A stretch of DNA of 64,000 nt from contig QQNF01000005.1 of the NCBI GenBank assembly GCA_003402705.1, forward strand, positions 1 to 64,000, in the 5' to 3' direction. The position numbers were made by a program, and so were the translations under genes. Shown piece after piece: positions 49,707 through 58,487 of this stretch. How positions within the stretch are numbered: position 1 is the first letter of the stretch; every line of letters begins with the position of its first letter. Source of the stretch: Verrucomicrobiota bacterium (GTDB lineage: Bacteria > Verrucomicrobiota > Verrucomicrobiia > Verrucomicrobiales > V1-33). Below the pieces are notes generated by a model. It was not told the origin of the DNA. It did no database searches and saw only the letters and a program-made list of their open reading frames with translations.

Positions 49707-51488
49707 TTAGTTGGTGGTTGGGGGGAGGAATTCGAGGGAGGCGAAGCGGGCGGGGGTGTGGAAGGTGTTGGTGAGGGTGGGGCTGAGGGCGAGGCCGGTG
49801 CGGGAGGCGGTGTCGTGGCGGAAGAGGTTGATTTTCCAGCGGGTGCCGGGGGTGGGTGGGGTTGGGGAGATGGCGGCGAGGGGGATGGAGACGGCTAGGC
49901 GCCAGATTCTGGCGGATTGATCGATGGTGACGGTGGAGGACATGCCGCTGTTCCATGCGAAGTCTTTTTTGTCAGGGGCGACGGTGAGGTCGAGCCAGCC
50001 GCCGTCGGGTGACCATTCGTATTCGGAGTAGGAGTTGGGCTTGGCGGGGTCTGGTGCGATGAAGGCTTCGACGACGTCCTTTTCCCAGAGCCCGATGCGT
50101 TCGGAGGTGTGGGGCCCGCCGAAAGTTGTCAGGGTCGTGAAGGGGCATTCGTAGGCGAGATGGAGGTGGGAATTGGTCCAGAGGGCACGGACGGTGGTGC
50201 TGAGGGCTGGGTGGGCGGCGGCGTTGGAGGACGAGTATTCCATGCGGACGGGGACGGCCTTGGCCCATGCGGGGTGGGAGAAGTCGGTGCCTTCGGGGAC
50301 GCTGGCGACGTGAGCGGCCTTCATGACGGGGAGCGGGAGGGACGCGGCGAGGAGCTTCGTGGCGTTGTCGAAGTAGATCTTGCGACTGACGTCTGGCGGG
50401 AGGGAGATGGAGTTGATTTTCCAGTCGCCCTGAATGGGAGTCATGTGGGCCCAGTCGCGGTCGCTGGTTTCGATCCAGCGCCAGCATTTGTCGTAGAAGG
50501 CAGCTCCGTCGTCGTCGGTGGGGCGTTCGTCGTCGCCGGCGGAGCCGAGGATGAGACGGTCGTAGACCATGAAGTCGGAGGCGAAGAAGATGCGGTTGGC
50601 GTGTTTGGTGAAGACGCGGCGGACCTCGGCGGGATCGTGGCGGCCGACTTCGGGGATGCGGGCGGCGAGGTCGGCCATCATGTTGGGATGGGCGTCGAGC
50701 ATGCGGTCGACCCATGCGAGGTCTTCGGCGTTGTTAGCGAAGTGGACGCAGACGAAGGTGGTTTTGGGGTGGCGGGCGATGACACGGTTGAGGGCTTCGA
50801 GGAGTTGTTCGCGCGGGGGGAATTTGGCGGGGTCGCCGAACCACCATGAGCGGTGGTCCTTGAGTTCCTTCCAGCGTTCGTTTTTGTCATCGAAGGCGAG
50901 CCAGAAGGCGCGGGGGTCGGCGACGTGGATGGAGACTGGCATGTTGAGGTCGCCGCATTTGGCCCAGACGGCGTCGAGTTTGGGGTCGTCGATGGCGATG
51001 AGGGCTTCTTTGGAGTCGCGGAGGTAGAGGCCGAGGCGTTTGTATTCCTTGAGGCCGGCGGCTCCGAGACGGTGGCCTTCTGCGATCTGGGCGGCGGCTT
51101 TGGAGGAGAAGTCAGGGTTGTCCCAGCCGGCGTAGTCGAGATTCATGTAGTGGACGAAGCGGCCAGGGTGGCGGGTATCGGCGAGGAGTTTGGTTCTGGC
51201 GAAGGGTGAGGGTGAGCCGTCGGCGGGAGAGGTGACGGTGCCGCCGCTGAGATTGACGCCGATGCCGATGCCTGACTTATCCATGATGCGGACGGCGCGG
51301 TCGTAACGTTCCGGGGAACCGTCGATGTGCATGTGGAGGTCGACGATGCGGTGTTCGGCGCGCCAGAGGGATTCGGTGGTGCGAGGGTTGGGGGAATCGA
51401 CCTTGGCGCGGAGGACCCATGCGGAGGTGAGGGCGATGAGGGAGACGGCGGCGAGGCGCGGGAGGAGAGTGCGGGAGATTGGGAGCAT
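49707..51488 (-). CDS. Exported amidohydrolase fused to a CBM9-like domain
   Basis: This 593-residue protein has a signal peptide (MLPISRTLLPRLAAVSLIALTSA). The amidohydrolase-2 barrel shows HxH at 52/54 (DLHMHIDG), a later His in SIHVAD, another in CVHFANN and an Asp in FFASDFMV, the metal ligands of the superfamily. Residues about 395-590 form a beta-sandwich resembling CBM9-like domains (RALWTNSHLHLAYECPF ... EKDVVEAFIAPD ... LAVSIPLAAI). The enzyme may hydrolyse or decarboxylate a cyclic or sugar-derived substrate outside the cytoplasm. Combination with CBM9 suggests carbohydrate-bound substrates, by inference. It starts 55 bp from the end of the CotH gene on the same strand. Confidence 0.85.
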   Translation of the reverse strand: MLPISRTLLPRLAAVSLIALTSAWVLRAKVDSPNPRTTESLWRAEHRIVDLHMHIDGSPERYDRAVRIMDKSGIGIGVNLSGGTVTSPADGSPSPFARTKLLADTRHPGRFVHYMNLDYAGWDNPDFSSKAAAQIAEGHRLGAAGLKEYKRLGLYLRDSKEALIAIDDPKLDAVWAKCGDLNMPVSIHVADPRAFWLAFDDKNERWKELKDHRSWWFGDPAKFPPREQLLEALNRVIARHPKTTFVCVHFANNAEDLAWVDRMLDAHPNMMADLAARIPEVGRHDPAEVRRVFTKHANRIFFASDFMVYDRLILGSAGDDERPTDDDGAAFYDKCWRWIETSDRDWAHMTPIQGDWKINSISLPPDVSRKIYFDNATKLLAASLPLPVMKAAHVASVPEGTDFSHPAWAKAVPVRMEYSSSNAAAHPALSTTVRALWTNSHLHLAYECPFTTLTTFGGPHTSERIGLWEKDVVEAFIAPDPAKPNSYSEYEWSPDGGWLDLTVAPDKKDFAWNSGMSSTVTIDQSARIWRLAVSIPLAAISPTPPTPGTRWKINLFRHDTASRTGLALSPTLTNTFHTPARFASLEFLPPTTN

Positions 51489-51542
51489 GGGTGAGGGACT
51501 GTGGTGAAGATTGGTGAGGTGGTGGCGTTCCGGCGGGGATGG

Positions 51543-54500
51543 TCAGGGCGTGGCTGAGACCTTGAGGCGGGCGAAGCGGGCACGCTGGTTGGCGAGGGGA
51601 GCGGGGTGGGAGAAGAAGAGAGATTCGGTGCCGTCGGGATTGGGGAGGGGTTCGGTGGGAATGACGCCCTCGGGGTTCCATGAATTGGCGTCGGTGGAGA
51701 ACTCGGCGGAATAGGCGACGTCGAGGACTCGTTGGGGGCGGCGGACGCTGAGGGTGAGGAGGGAATCACCGGCGGTGGGGGAGAGGGTGGCGGAGGGGAG
51801 GTCCGAGTGGGGCGTGGGGAGACGCGGGTGGGTGGCGCAGGCGTATTCGAGGAAATTGGAGAGCCCGTCGCGGTCCGGGTCGTCGAGTTGGTCGGCGAGG
51901 CCACCGGCGGCGGTTTCGGCGGGTGTGAAGTGCGAGTGACGCCAGCTGGAGTAGGTGAGGGAGAAGCCCTGGGTGATGATGCCTGGGGAACCGCCGGATT
52001 CCGGGCTGATGGCCCATGAGGCGGGGAGGTTAGGGTTGAGGTAGGCGGATGGGTCGGCGGGGGGACGGGCGACCATGGAGAAGCCGGGGCCGTCGGTTGG
52101 CGTGTGCCATGAGTCGCTCCATGAGAAAGTGAGGATGGGGTCGCCGAATGGGTAGCGGAGTTCGAGACGGTCGCCGGAGTTGTTGAGACGGCCCGAGTAC
52201 TGACCGGTGATGAGTGGGGCGGGGCCGTAGCGTTGGGAGAAGGCGACGGGATTGGAGACGAGGACGACGACGTTGCCGGGGAGGAGGATCGAGCCTGCGG
52301 GGAAGGTGAAGGAGATGCCGTCGGTGAAGGATGCGCCGGAGAGGTCGAACGTGGTGGTGCTGATGTTTCTGAGTTCGATGAATTCGAAGTCGCCGTCGGT
52401 GAGGGAGTTGTCAGGGAGCTGTTCGGCGGGAGATGGATCGGCGGGGTGGTAGTGGAGTTCGGAGACGATGAGAGAGGTGGGGGAGGCGGGGTTGCCCACG
52501 AGGTACCAGAGGTTGAGGGGAGCGCTCCATGCGGAGCCAGCGGTGTTGCGGGAGCGGGCGACGACGTGGGAGGTGGAGGAGATGAGGATGGAGGGGGTTG
52601 GGCCGCCTGGGGCTGGGGAGAGGAGGGTGGCGGAGGGGGATGGGGAGCCGTCGGGGCGGCGCGGGTCGGAGCCGTCGAGGGTGACGAAGATGTCATTGGC
52701 AGAAGTCAGGGCGACGCCGGTTCCCGCGGGGACGACGCCCTGGGGGATGGATGCGACGGGCATGGGGATGAACTGGGAATCCATCCATGTGGTGCGCTGG
52801 GCGGCCCATGATTTGACGTAATCGACGTGAGCGGCCCATGTTTCCGAGGCGTTGCGGAGATTGACCGGGAGGAAGGCCTGGAAGCCAGTGGTGGCGGAGC
52901 CTAGGGTGCCCCATTTGCGGAAGTTGCGGCGCTGAGGGGAATCGGTGGTGTTGTTATTGTCGCTGAGCTGGATGGCGAGGGCGTCGATGCGAGCGGCGAA
53001 GGCGGAGTTGGAGAGCGGGCCGCGGCGGAGGAGTTGATAGGAATCGGTGAAGCGCTGTCTGAAGGCGGGGTCGGCCATCATGAGACGCGTCCAGTCGAGC
53101 CGGGCCATGGTGGAGTTGTGGGCGTTGTCGGCGAGACCGTTTTCGCGGGCGCCGCGGTTGTAGCCGTTATTGTACTGCCAGCCGGAGCCGGTGGCGGGGT
53201 CGACGCCGGTGAGGTGGGAATTGAAGCAGCAGGAGACCCCGAAGGTGAGGTCGTAGTCCCAGAGAGGACCGGCGATGAGTTTACCGCCGCGGTCTTTGTG
53301 GAAGTAGGCGCTGCGGACGTAGCCGTCCTGGGAGCGGACGAATTCAGTGAGGACGGCCATGGAGGCGAAGGAGGCGGGGTCGGCCCATGGGGCGTAGCCG
53401 GTGACTGGGTTGAAGGCGGTGGGGGATCGGAGGGCGGAGTTGAAGCCATTGATCCATGAGCTGATGAAAGTGGACTGGGCAGTTGTGGTGGTTGGGTCGT
53501 GGATTTCTGCGAACGTCCAGCCGGTGATGCGGGTTTTGGAGGCGGCGCTGGCTTCGTGGCGGATGATGAAGCCGCCGTCGTTGTCAGGGAAGTCGCTGAC
53601 ATTGGCGAGCGGGAGACGGTTTGCGCCGATTTTGATGGATTCGGTCAAGATGTAGACCCCTGCGTAGTCGGCGCTGCCGATGGGGCCGCCGTTGGTGTTG
53701 AGGAAGACCTCGCAGTAGCGGGTGTTGGGGGCGGCGAGATTGAAGTCGCTGCCGAGACTGAAGACGAGCGGGTTGCGGAGGAGGGATTCGTCGGCGTAGG
53801 GGGCACTGAGGACCCAGTCCGAGTCGGAGGGGAGGCCGAGGAGGGATTCATCCTTATCGGCGTTGGCTTCGGTCCATGTTTCGAGCCGGTATTGTTTTTT
53901 GGGGAAGCCTGCGCTGGATTGGCCGCGGATGCGAAGGCCGGCGCGGATGGCTTTGTCAGGCGTACGGTTGAGGGACGTGCGGCCGGTGAGGGGATCGGGT
54001 TCGAAGACGGCGAGCTGGGAGAACTGGAGCGGCTGATTGGTGCCGGGGATGGCACCGCCGTTGAAGTTTTCGATGATGAGGACGGGGAGATTGGAGGAGA
54101 AGGTGGCGGGAGCGGCGATGCCGGAGAGATTGGAGGTGGAGTCGATTCTGGTGAAGAAGGCAGAGTCGACCTCGCCGCCGCCGCCTGAGACCGGGTCGAA
54201 GGCGCGGGCGCGGATCTGGGTGGTGGTGGTTAGGGTGAGTGGGGAGGAGTAGAGAGTGGAGGTGGCGGAGGGGATGGAGCCGTCGGTGGTGAAGCGGATG
54301 ATGCTGCCGGGGGTGGTGGTGGAGAGGGAGACGGCTTGAGAGACGGTGAAGACGGCTTTTTTGGTGGAGAAGACCGGGGCGGGGAGCGGAGCGGAGAGTG
54401 GGATGCCGTTGGCAGCGCCTGGGGATGCGGGGAAGAAGAAGGCGGAGGGAGCGGAGCGGGCGAATCCGGCGAGGCCGTAGGAGAAGCCGTCAGTCTGGGG

Positions 54501-55490
54501 TGGGTAGGGGGCGAAGGAGTGGGCGGAGGTGTTGTCAGGATTGGTGAGGGCGAGGTAGCTGCCGGAGGCGGGGAGGCGGAAGCTGGTGTGGAGGGGTGAG
54601 CCGGGGATGGCGCGGTTTTTGCCGGAGGCGAAGACGACGAGGGACGCGCCGCGCGGGATGGTGACGGCGGGGAACGACCAGAGGTCTGGAACGAGTGGAT
54701 TGTTAGTGAGATGCCAGGTGGAGAGATTGACTGGATTGGCGGTAGGGTTGTAGATTTCGATCCAGTCCGGGGAGTCGCCGTTTTCGTCTTTGTAGGTGGT
54801 GTTGCCTGCGGCGGAGAATTCGCGGATGAACGGGGAGGAATCGGTGGGGTTGAAGGTGGTGCGGCGGATCTGGAAGCCCATGATGGACGTGCCGCGGCCG
54901 GTGCCGTTAGGAACGGTGTAGGTGAATTGGGAGACCCCCTGGACGCCGGCGCGGATGATGACCCAGTCGGCGTCGGCGGGCGGGTTCTGACTGGCGATGC
55001 CGTTGCCGACGGTGAATTCTGGGACGGGGACGGAGCCGGAGGAGTCGGAGAGCGTGGCGGTGCTGAAGCGGCCGGTGCAGCAGTTGCGGGCTTCGCCGTG
55101 GAGGAATTCGACGAGGAAGTCGCCGGAGTCTGGAAGGGTGATGGTGACGCGCATGCCGGTGCCGCCGCTGTTCCATGTTTCTGTGAAGAAGAGGGGGTCG
55201 ATGGCGCTGCCGATGTCAGCGGCGTTGAGCGAGCCGCCGCCGATGGAGGCGATGGAGGCGATGCCGGCGACCCCGTCGGTGCCGGTGTCACCGGTGAACG
55301 TGCCGACGCCGGGGACGTTGACGGAAGTGGTGGTGCCGAGGTTGGTGGCCTGGATGAGCGTGCCTTCGCCGCTGAGATTGGTGCGGCCGCCGACGAGGAC
55401 CTCGACGCCGCTGATGGCGGCGGGGGCGGAGGTGGCGAGGGAGGCGGCGCAAACGGCGAGGAGGAGCCGGATCTTGAAGGGGAGCTTCAT
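51543..55490 (-). CDS. Giant exported CotH-kinase family protein with malectin-like and lamin-tail domains
   Basis: This 1315-residue exported protein starts MKLPFKIRLLLAVCAASLATSA; an ATG eight codons upstream is less likely. Approximate order: malectin/carbohydrate-binding-like domain (27-205), lamin-tail (215-330, DENGDSPDWIEIYNP), chitobiase-like (370-430), CotH kinase (465-900), chitobiase-like (930-990), lamin-tail (1010-1130, SELHYHPADPS), Asp-rich segment (DDPDRDGLSNFLEY) and a terminal beta domain ending FARLKVSATP. It has the full CotH signatures: FPKKQYRLE and WDYD at D745/D747, so this paralogue is the best candidate for an active kinase. Downstream on the same strand is the amidohydrolase; GntP is divergent. 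Confidence 0.92.
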   Translation of the reverse strand: MKLPFKIRLLLAVCAASLATSAPAAISGVEVLVGGRTNLSGEGTLIQATNLGTTTSVNVPGVGTFTGDTGTDGVAGIASIASIGGGSLNAADIGSAIDPLFFTETWNSGGTGMRVTITLPDSGDFLVEFLHGEARNCCTGRFSTATLSDSSGSVPVPEFTVGNGIASQNPPADADWVIIRAGVQGVSQFTYTVPNGTGRGTSIMGFQIRRTTFNPTDSSPFIREFSAAGNTTYKDENGDSPDWIEIYNPTANPVNLSTWHLTNNPLVPDLWSFPAVTIPRGASLVVFASGKNRAIPGSPLHTSFRLPASGSYLALTNPDNTSAHSFAPYPPQTDGFSYGLAGFARSAPSAFFFPASPGAANGIPLSAPLPAPVFSTKKAVFTVSQAVSLSTTTPGSIIRFTTDGSIPSATSTLYSSPLTLTTTTQIRARAFDPVSGGGGEVDSAFFTRIDSTSNLSGIAAPATFSSNLPVLIIENFNGGAIPGTNQPLQFSQLAVFEPDPLTGRTSLNRTPDKAIRAGLRIRGQSSAGFPKKQYRLETWTEANADKDESLLGLPSDSDWVLSAPYADESLLRNPLVFSLGSDFNLAAPNTRYCEVFLNTNGGPIGSADYAGVYILTESIKIGANRLPLANVSDFPDNDGGFIIRHEASAASKTRITGWTFAEIHDPTTTTAQSTFISSWINGFNSALRSPTAFNPVTGYAPWADPASFASMAVLTEFVRSQDGYVRSAYFHKDRGGKLIAGPLWDYDLTFGVSCCFNSHLTGVDPATGSGWQYNNGYNRGARENGLADNAHNSTMARLDWTRLMMADPAFRQRFTDSYQLLRRGPLSNSAFAARIDALAIQLSDNNNTTDSPQRRNFRKWGTLGSATTGFQAFLPVNLRNASETWAAHVDYVKSWAAQRTTWMDSQFIPMPVASIPQGVVPAGTGVALTSANDIFVTLDGSDPRRPDGSPSPSATLLSPAPGGPTPSILISSTSHVVARSRNTAGSAWSAPLNLWYLVGNPASPTSLIVSELHYHPADPSPAEQLPDNSLTDGDFEFIELRNISTTTFDLSGASFTDGISFTFPAGSILLPGNVVVLVSNPVAFSQRYGPAPLITGQYSGRLNNSGDRLELRYPFGDPILTFSWSDSWHTPTDGPGFSMVARPPADPSAYLNPNLPASWAISPESGGSPGIITQGFSLTYSSWRHSHFTPAETAAGGLADQLDDPDRDGLSNFLEYACATHPRLPTPHSDLPSATLSPTAGDSLLTLSVRRPQRVLDVAYSAEFSTDANSWNPEGVIPTEPLPNPDGTESLFFSHPAPLANQRARFARLKVSATP

Positions 55491-55618
55491 GGGGAGAGCA
55501 TGGGAATGCGGCAATGTTGTGCCAAGACAATTCGCGGACGTGCCTCGGTGGGAGGGGTGGTGGATGCGTGGAGGAAAACTGATTGCCTAGGAGAGCGGGA
55601 GTCTTTAAAACGGCGGGC

Positions 55619-57103
55619 ATGCTCCCCCTGATGGCATTTACGGCACCTGTGTGGTGGCCATTCGTTGTACTGGTAGTGTGTGTGGCCTTCGTGATTGTAG
55701 CGATCTCGAAGCTGCGGCTGCATGCGTTTCTGGCGCTGATACTGGCGGCCTTGTTAGCTGGAGTGATGGCGGCGAGTCTTCCGGCGGATCCGAAGGCACC
55801 GGGGAAGGGCAAACTGCTGCGGGCGGTGGAGTTGTGTACGGAGGAATTCGGTACGACGGCAGGGAAGCTGTCGATTGTGGTGGGGATGGCGACGCTGATC
55901 GGGATGTGCATGATGCAGAGCGGTGCTGCGGACAAGGTGGTGCGGCGGTTTCTGGCGGTGACTGGGGAGAAGCGGGCGGGGCTGGCGCTGCTGACGGCGA
56001 CGTATTTTCTATCGATTCCGATATTCTTCGACACGATGTTCATGCTGATGGTGCCGATTGCGATGGCGCTGGCGCTGCGGACTGGGGGGAGTTTTGTGTT
56101 GTATGTGCTGGCGATCTGCGGGGCTGGGGTGACGACGCATTCGATGACGGTGCCGCATCCGGGGCCATTGATGGTGGCGGAGAATCTGCGATTGGATGCG
56201 GGGGTGTCGCTGTTTGCGGGGATTCTGGTGGGGATGGTGCCGGTGGGGTTAGGGTGGTTTGTGATGAAGCGGATTGCGGCGGCGAATCCGGTGCCGCTGC
56301 GGGAGACGCCGAATGCGCCGTTGAGCGGGTTGCGGGCGCTGGTGGACCGGCCGGAGAGCGAACTGCCGAGTTTCTGGGCGTCGATTGCGCCGGTGGTGGT
56401 GCCGATTCTGCTGATCAGTGCGGCGTCGTTTTTCGAGATCACGCGGCATGCGTTAGTGAGTGGGAAGGCGTGGGCACAGTTTGCGGGGAGCGGCGGGGTG
56501 GAGGCGGCGTGGTTTGCTGGTGGGTATCAGGTGTTTGAGTTCATCGGGAACAAGAACATTGCGCTGATGATCGGCGGGTTGCTGAGCATTGTGCTGCTGA
56601 TGCGGCAGAAACGGTTAGGGATGGAGGCGGTGAGTGAGCTGATGGGTCCGCCGCTGGAGACGGCCGGGGTGATTATTCTGATCACGGCGGCGGGCGGGGC
56701 GTTCGGGCTGATGCTGAGGAATGCTGGGGTGGGGGACGCGATCCGGCACGTGGTGGCGGGGCGGAGTGTGGATTTGTTATTACTGTCGTGGGTGGTGGCA
56801 TTGGTGCTGCGGATAGCGCAGGGGAGTGCGACGGTGGCGATGCAGACGACGTCGGCGATGATTTATCCGCTGATGGCGGCGACGACCCTGAGTTATCATC
56901 CGATGTACCTGTTTCTGGCGATCGGGTTCGGGGCGTACGGGTGTTCGTGGATGAACGACAGCGGGTTCTGGGTGGTGTCGCGGCTGAGCGGGTTTACGGA
57001 GCGGGAGACCCTGCGGACGTGGACGGTGCTGCTGACGATTTTGTCAGTGATCGGGCTGGTGGTGACGAAGCTGCTGTCGGTGGTGCTGCCGTTCAGCGGG
57101 TGA
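55619..57103 (+). CDS. GntP family transporter
   Basis: This 494-residue polytopic membrane protein belongs to the gluconate/H+ symporter group. It has about twelve hydrophobic segments; GVTTHSMTVPHPGPLMVAENL, SIPIFFDTMFMLMVP, RIAQGSATVAMQTTSAM and GCSWMNDSGFWVVSRLSG are family blocks. Substrates in the family are gluconate, other sugar acids or short carboxylates; the one here cannot be read. ATG 55619 (MLPLMAFTAPVWWPF) is chosen; a TTG at 55583 is open upstream but gives an odd leader. The neighbouring amidohydrolase might supply a sugar-acid-like product, by weak inference. Confidence 0.9.
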   Translation: MLPLMAFTAPVWWPFVVLVVCVAFVIVAISKLRLHAFLALILAALLAGVMAASLPADPKAPGKGKLLRAVELCTEEFGTTAGKLSIVVGMATLIGMCMMQSGAADKVVRRFLAVTGEKRAGLALLTATYFLSIPIFFDTMFMLMVPIAMALALRTGGSFVLYVLAICGAGVTTHSMTVPHPGPLMVAENLRLDAGVSLFAGILVGMVPVGLGWFVMKRIAAANPVPLRETPNAPLSGLRALVDRPESELPSFWASIAPVVVPILLISAASFFEITRHALVSGKAWAQFAGSGGVEAAWFAGGYQVFEFIGNKNIALMIGGLLSIVLLMRQKRLGMEAVSELMGPPLETAGVIILITAAGGAFGLMLRNAGVGDAIRHVVAGRSVDLLLLSWVVALVLRIAQGSATVAMQTTSAMIYPLMAATTLSYHPMYLFLAIGFGAYGCSWMNDSGFWVVSRLSGFTERETLRTWTVLLTILSVIGLVVTKLLSVVLPFSG

Positions 57104-57120
57104 GGGCGCGGGGAGGTTGG

Positions 57121-58431
57121 TCAGGAGGCGAGCTGGACGCGGACGCTGGCGCGTTCGAAGTCGTGGGCTTCGAGGAGGGGCATGCGGCGGAAGCCGCCGA
57201 GGGAGGCGAAGAGCCGGTCCGGGAAGATTTCGATGGCGGTGTTGTAGGCGGAAGCGGCGTCGTTGAAGTAGGCGCGGGCGAGGGCGATGCGTTGCTCGGT
57301 CTGGATGAGGTGGGACTGGAGCTGAGCGAAGGCTGGGGAGGCGGAGAGTGCTGGGTAGTGTTCTGCGAGGCGGACGATTTGAGGGGCGACGCCTGAGAAG
57401 TCGGGGCCTTGCTGGCCGTCTGGGGTGGCTGCGAGCTGGTTGCGGAGGGCGGCGAGGGTTTCCTGGACGTCGCGTTCGTGGGATTTGAGGCCGTCGACGA
57501 TGGAGACGAGCTGGGGGATGAGGTCGGCGCGGCGTTTGAGCTGGACTTCGAGGAGAGACCAGCCCTGACGGACGCGGTTTCTGGAGTCGACGAGACTGTT
57601 GTAGATGAGGATGGTCCAGCTGAGGAGCCAGAGGGCGGCGAAGGCGGCGGCGGCGATGAGGGCGGTGATGAGGCCTTGGTTGCCGGAGTCGTTGAGCAAG
57701 GGGGCCCATCCGGCGAGACCGGAGGCGAAGAGCCCGCCGATTCCCCAGCCGGAGCGGGACCAGCCGTAGCGGTCGAGGACCTGTTCTTCGGATTCGGTGG
57801 TGAGGAGGTAGAGTGGTGCTTTGGGGGCGGCGTGGATTTCTGGGGCGACGATGTCGGTGCGTTCGCGGGCTTCGCCGACGACGAAGAGCTGGGTGTGGAG
57901 GGGGATCCCGGTTTCCACGAACGTGCGGGTCATGGTGGTGTTGGGGATGGCTCCACGTGGGCCTCGGTCGAAGTAGAAGGGGTGGGAGGGGCCGCAGGTC
58001 AGCTGGACGAACTGGAGCGGCCTGATTTCCGCGCCGTCTGGGTTGATGAGGATGACGCCGGAGTCATCGCGGAGGTAGAAGGGAGCGGATTCGCCGCCGC
58101 TGGCGACGGTGACGACGCCGGTTTCGACGCGGGTGCGGGTCTGGCGGCGGCCGTTCTGGTCGGTGTAGGATTCCTGGACGACGCGGCGCCAGTGTTCATC
58201 GACGCGCCATGAGTAGAGGACGCAGGACTGGTTGGCGAGCCATGAGGAGAAGGGGCGTTCGGTTTCGGCGGAGCCTTTGAGTTCGACGAGGCCGATGAAG
58301 ACCCCCTGGACGGAGGAAGTGGGCAGAGCGGTGAGGAGCCGCCGGCGTTTATTTGCGCGGTGGCCAGCAAAGAGAGAGGCGACTGCGAAGATCGCAGCGC
58401 CGCCGGCCAGCACGAGATGCCCTTGTTCCAT
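57121..58431 (-). CDS. Fusion of GIDE/MUL1-like domain with LemA domain
   Basis: This 436-residue membrane protein begins with an N-terminal helix (LVLAGGAAIFAVASLFAGH) and a GIDE-type domain (about 35-245: SSVQGVFIGLVELKGSAETERPFSSWLANQSCVLYSWRVDE ... GVILINPDGAEI ... PLHTQLFVVGEA), which in eukaryotes sits in the mitochondrial ligase MUL1. After a helix pair (about 225-285, ending LLSWTILIYNSLVDSRNRV) the LemA domain follows (NRVRQGWSLLEVQLKRRADLIPQLV ... AYNTAIEIFPDRLFASLGGF). LemA proteins are small membrane proteins of unclear role, found with peptidases. The two halves in one chain suggest a shared membrane-quality task; this is inference. Confidence 0.85.
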   Translation of the reverse strand: MEQGHLVLAGGAAIFAVASLFAGHRANKRRRLLTALPTSSVQGVFIGLVELKGSAETERPFSSWLANQSCVLYSWRVDEHWRRVVQESYTDQNGRRQTRTRVETGVVTVASGGESAPFYLRDDSGVILINPDGAEIRPLQFVQLTCGPSHPFYFDRGPRGAIPNTTMTRTFVETGIPLHTQLFVVGEARERTDIVAPEIHAAPKAPLYLLTTESEEQVLDRYGWSRSGWGIGGLFASGLAGWAPLLNDSGNQGLITALIAAAAFAALWLLSWTILIYNSLVDSRNRVRQGWSLLEVQLKRRADLIPQLVSIVDGLKSHERDVQETLAALRNQLAATPDGQQGPDFSGVAPQIVRLAEHYPALSASPAFAQLQSHLIQTEQRIALARAYFNDAASAYNTAIEIFPDRLFASLGGFRRMPLLEAHDFERASVRVQLAS

Positions 58432-58487
58432 GGGGGCGCATCAAAGCACGTCCGGCGGGTTTGCCAATGCCGCATGCGGGGCGGTGA

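Noticed and set aside
55511..55524. Sigma-54 promoter upstream of the third CotH gene
   Set aside because: TGGCAC and TTGC are present on the minus strand but the GG to GC spacing is one base short, which usually abolishes sigma-54 binding.
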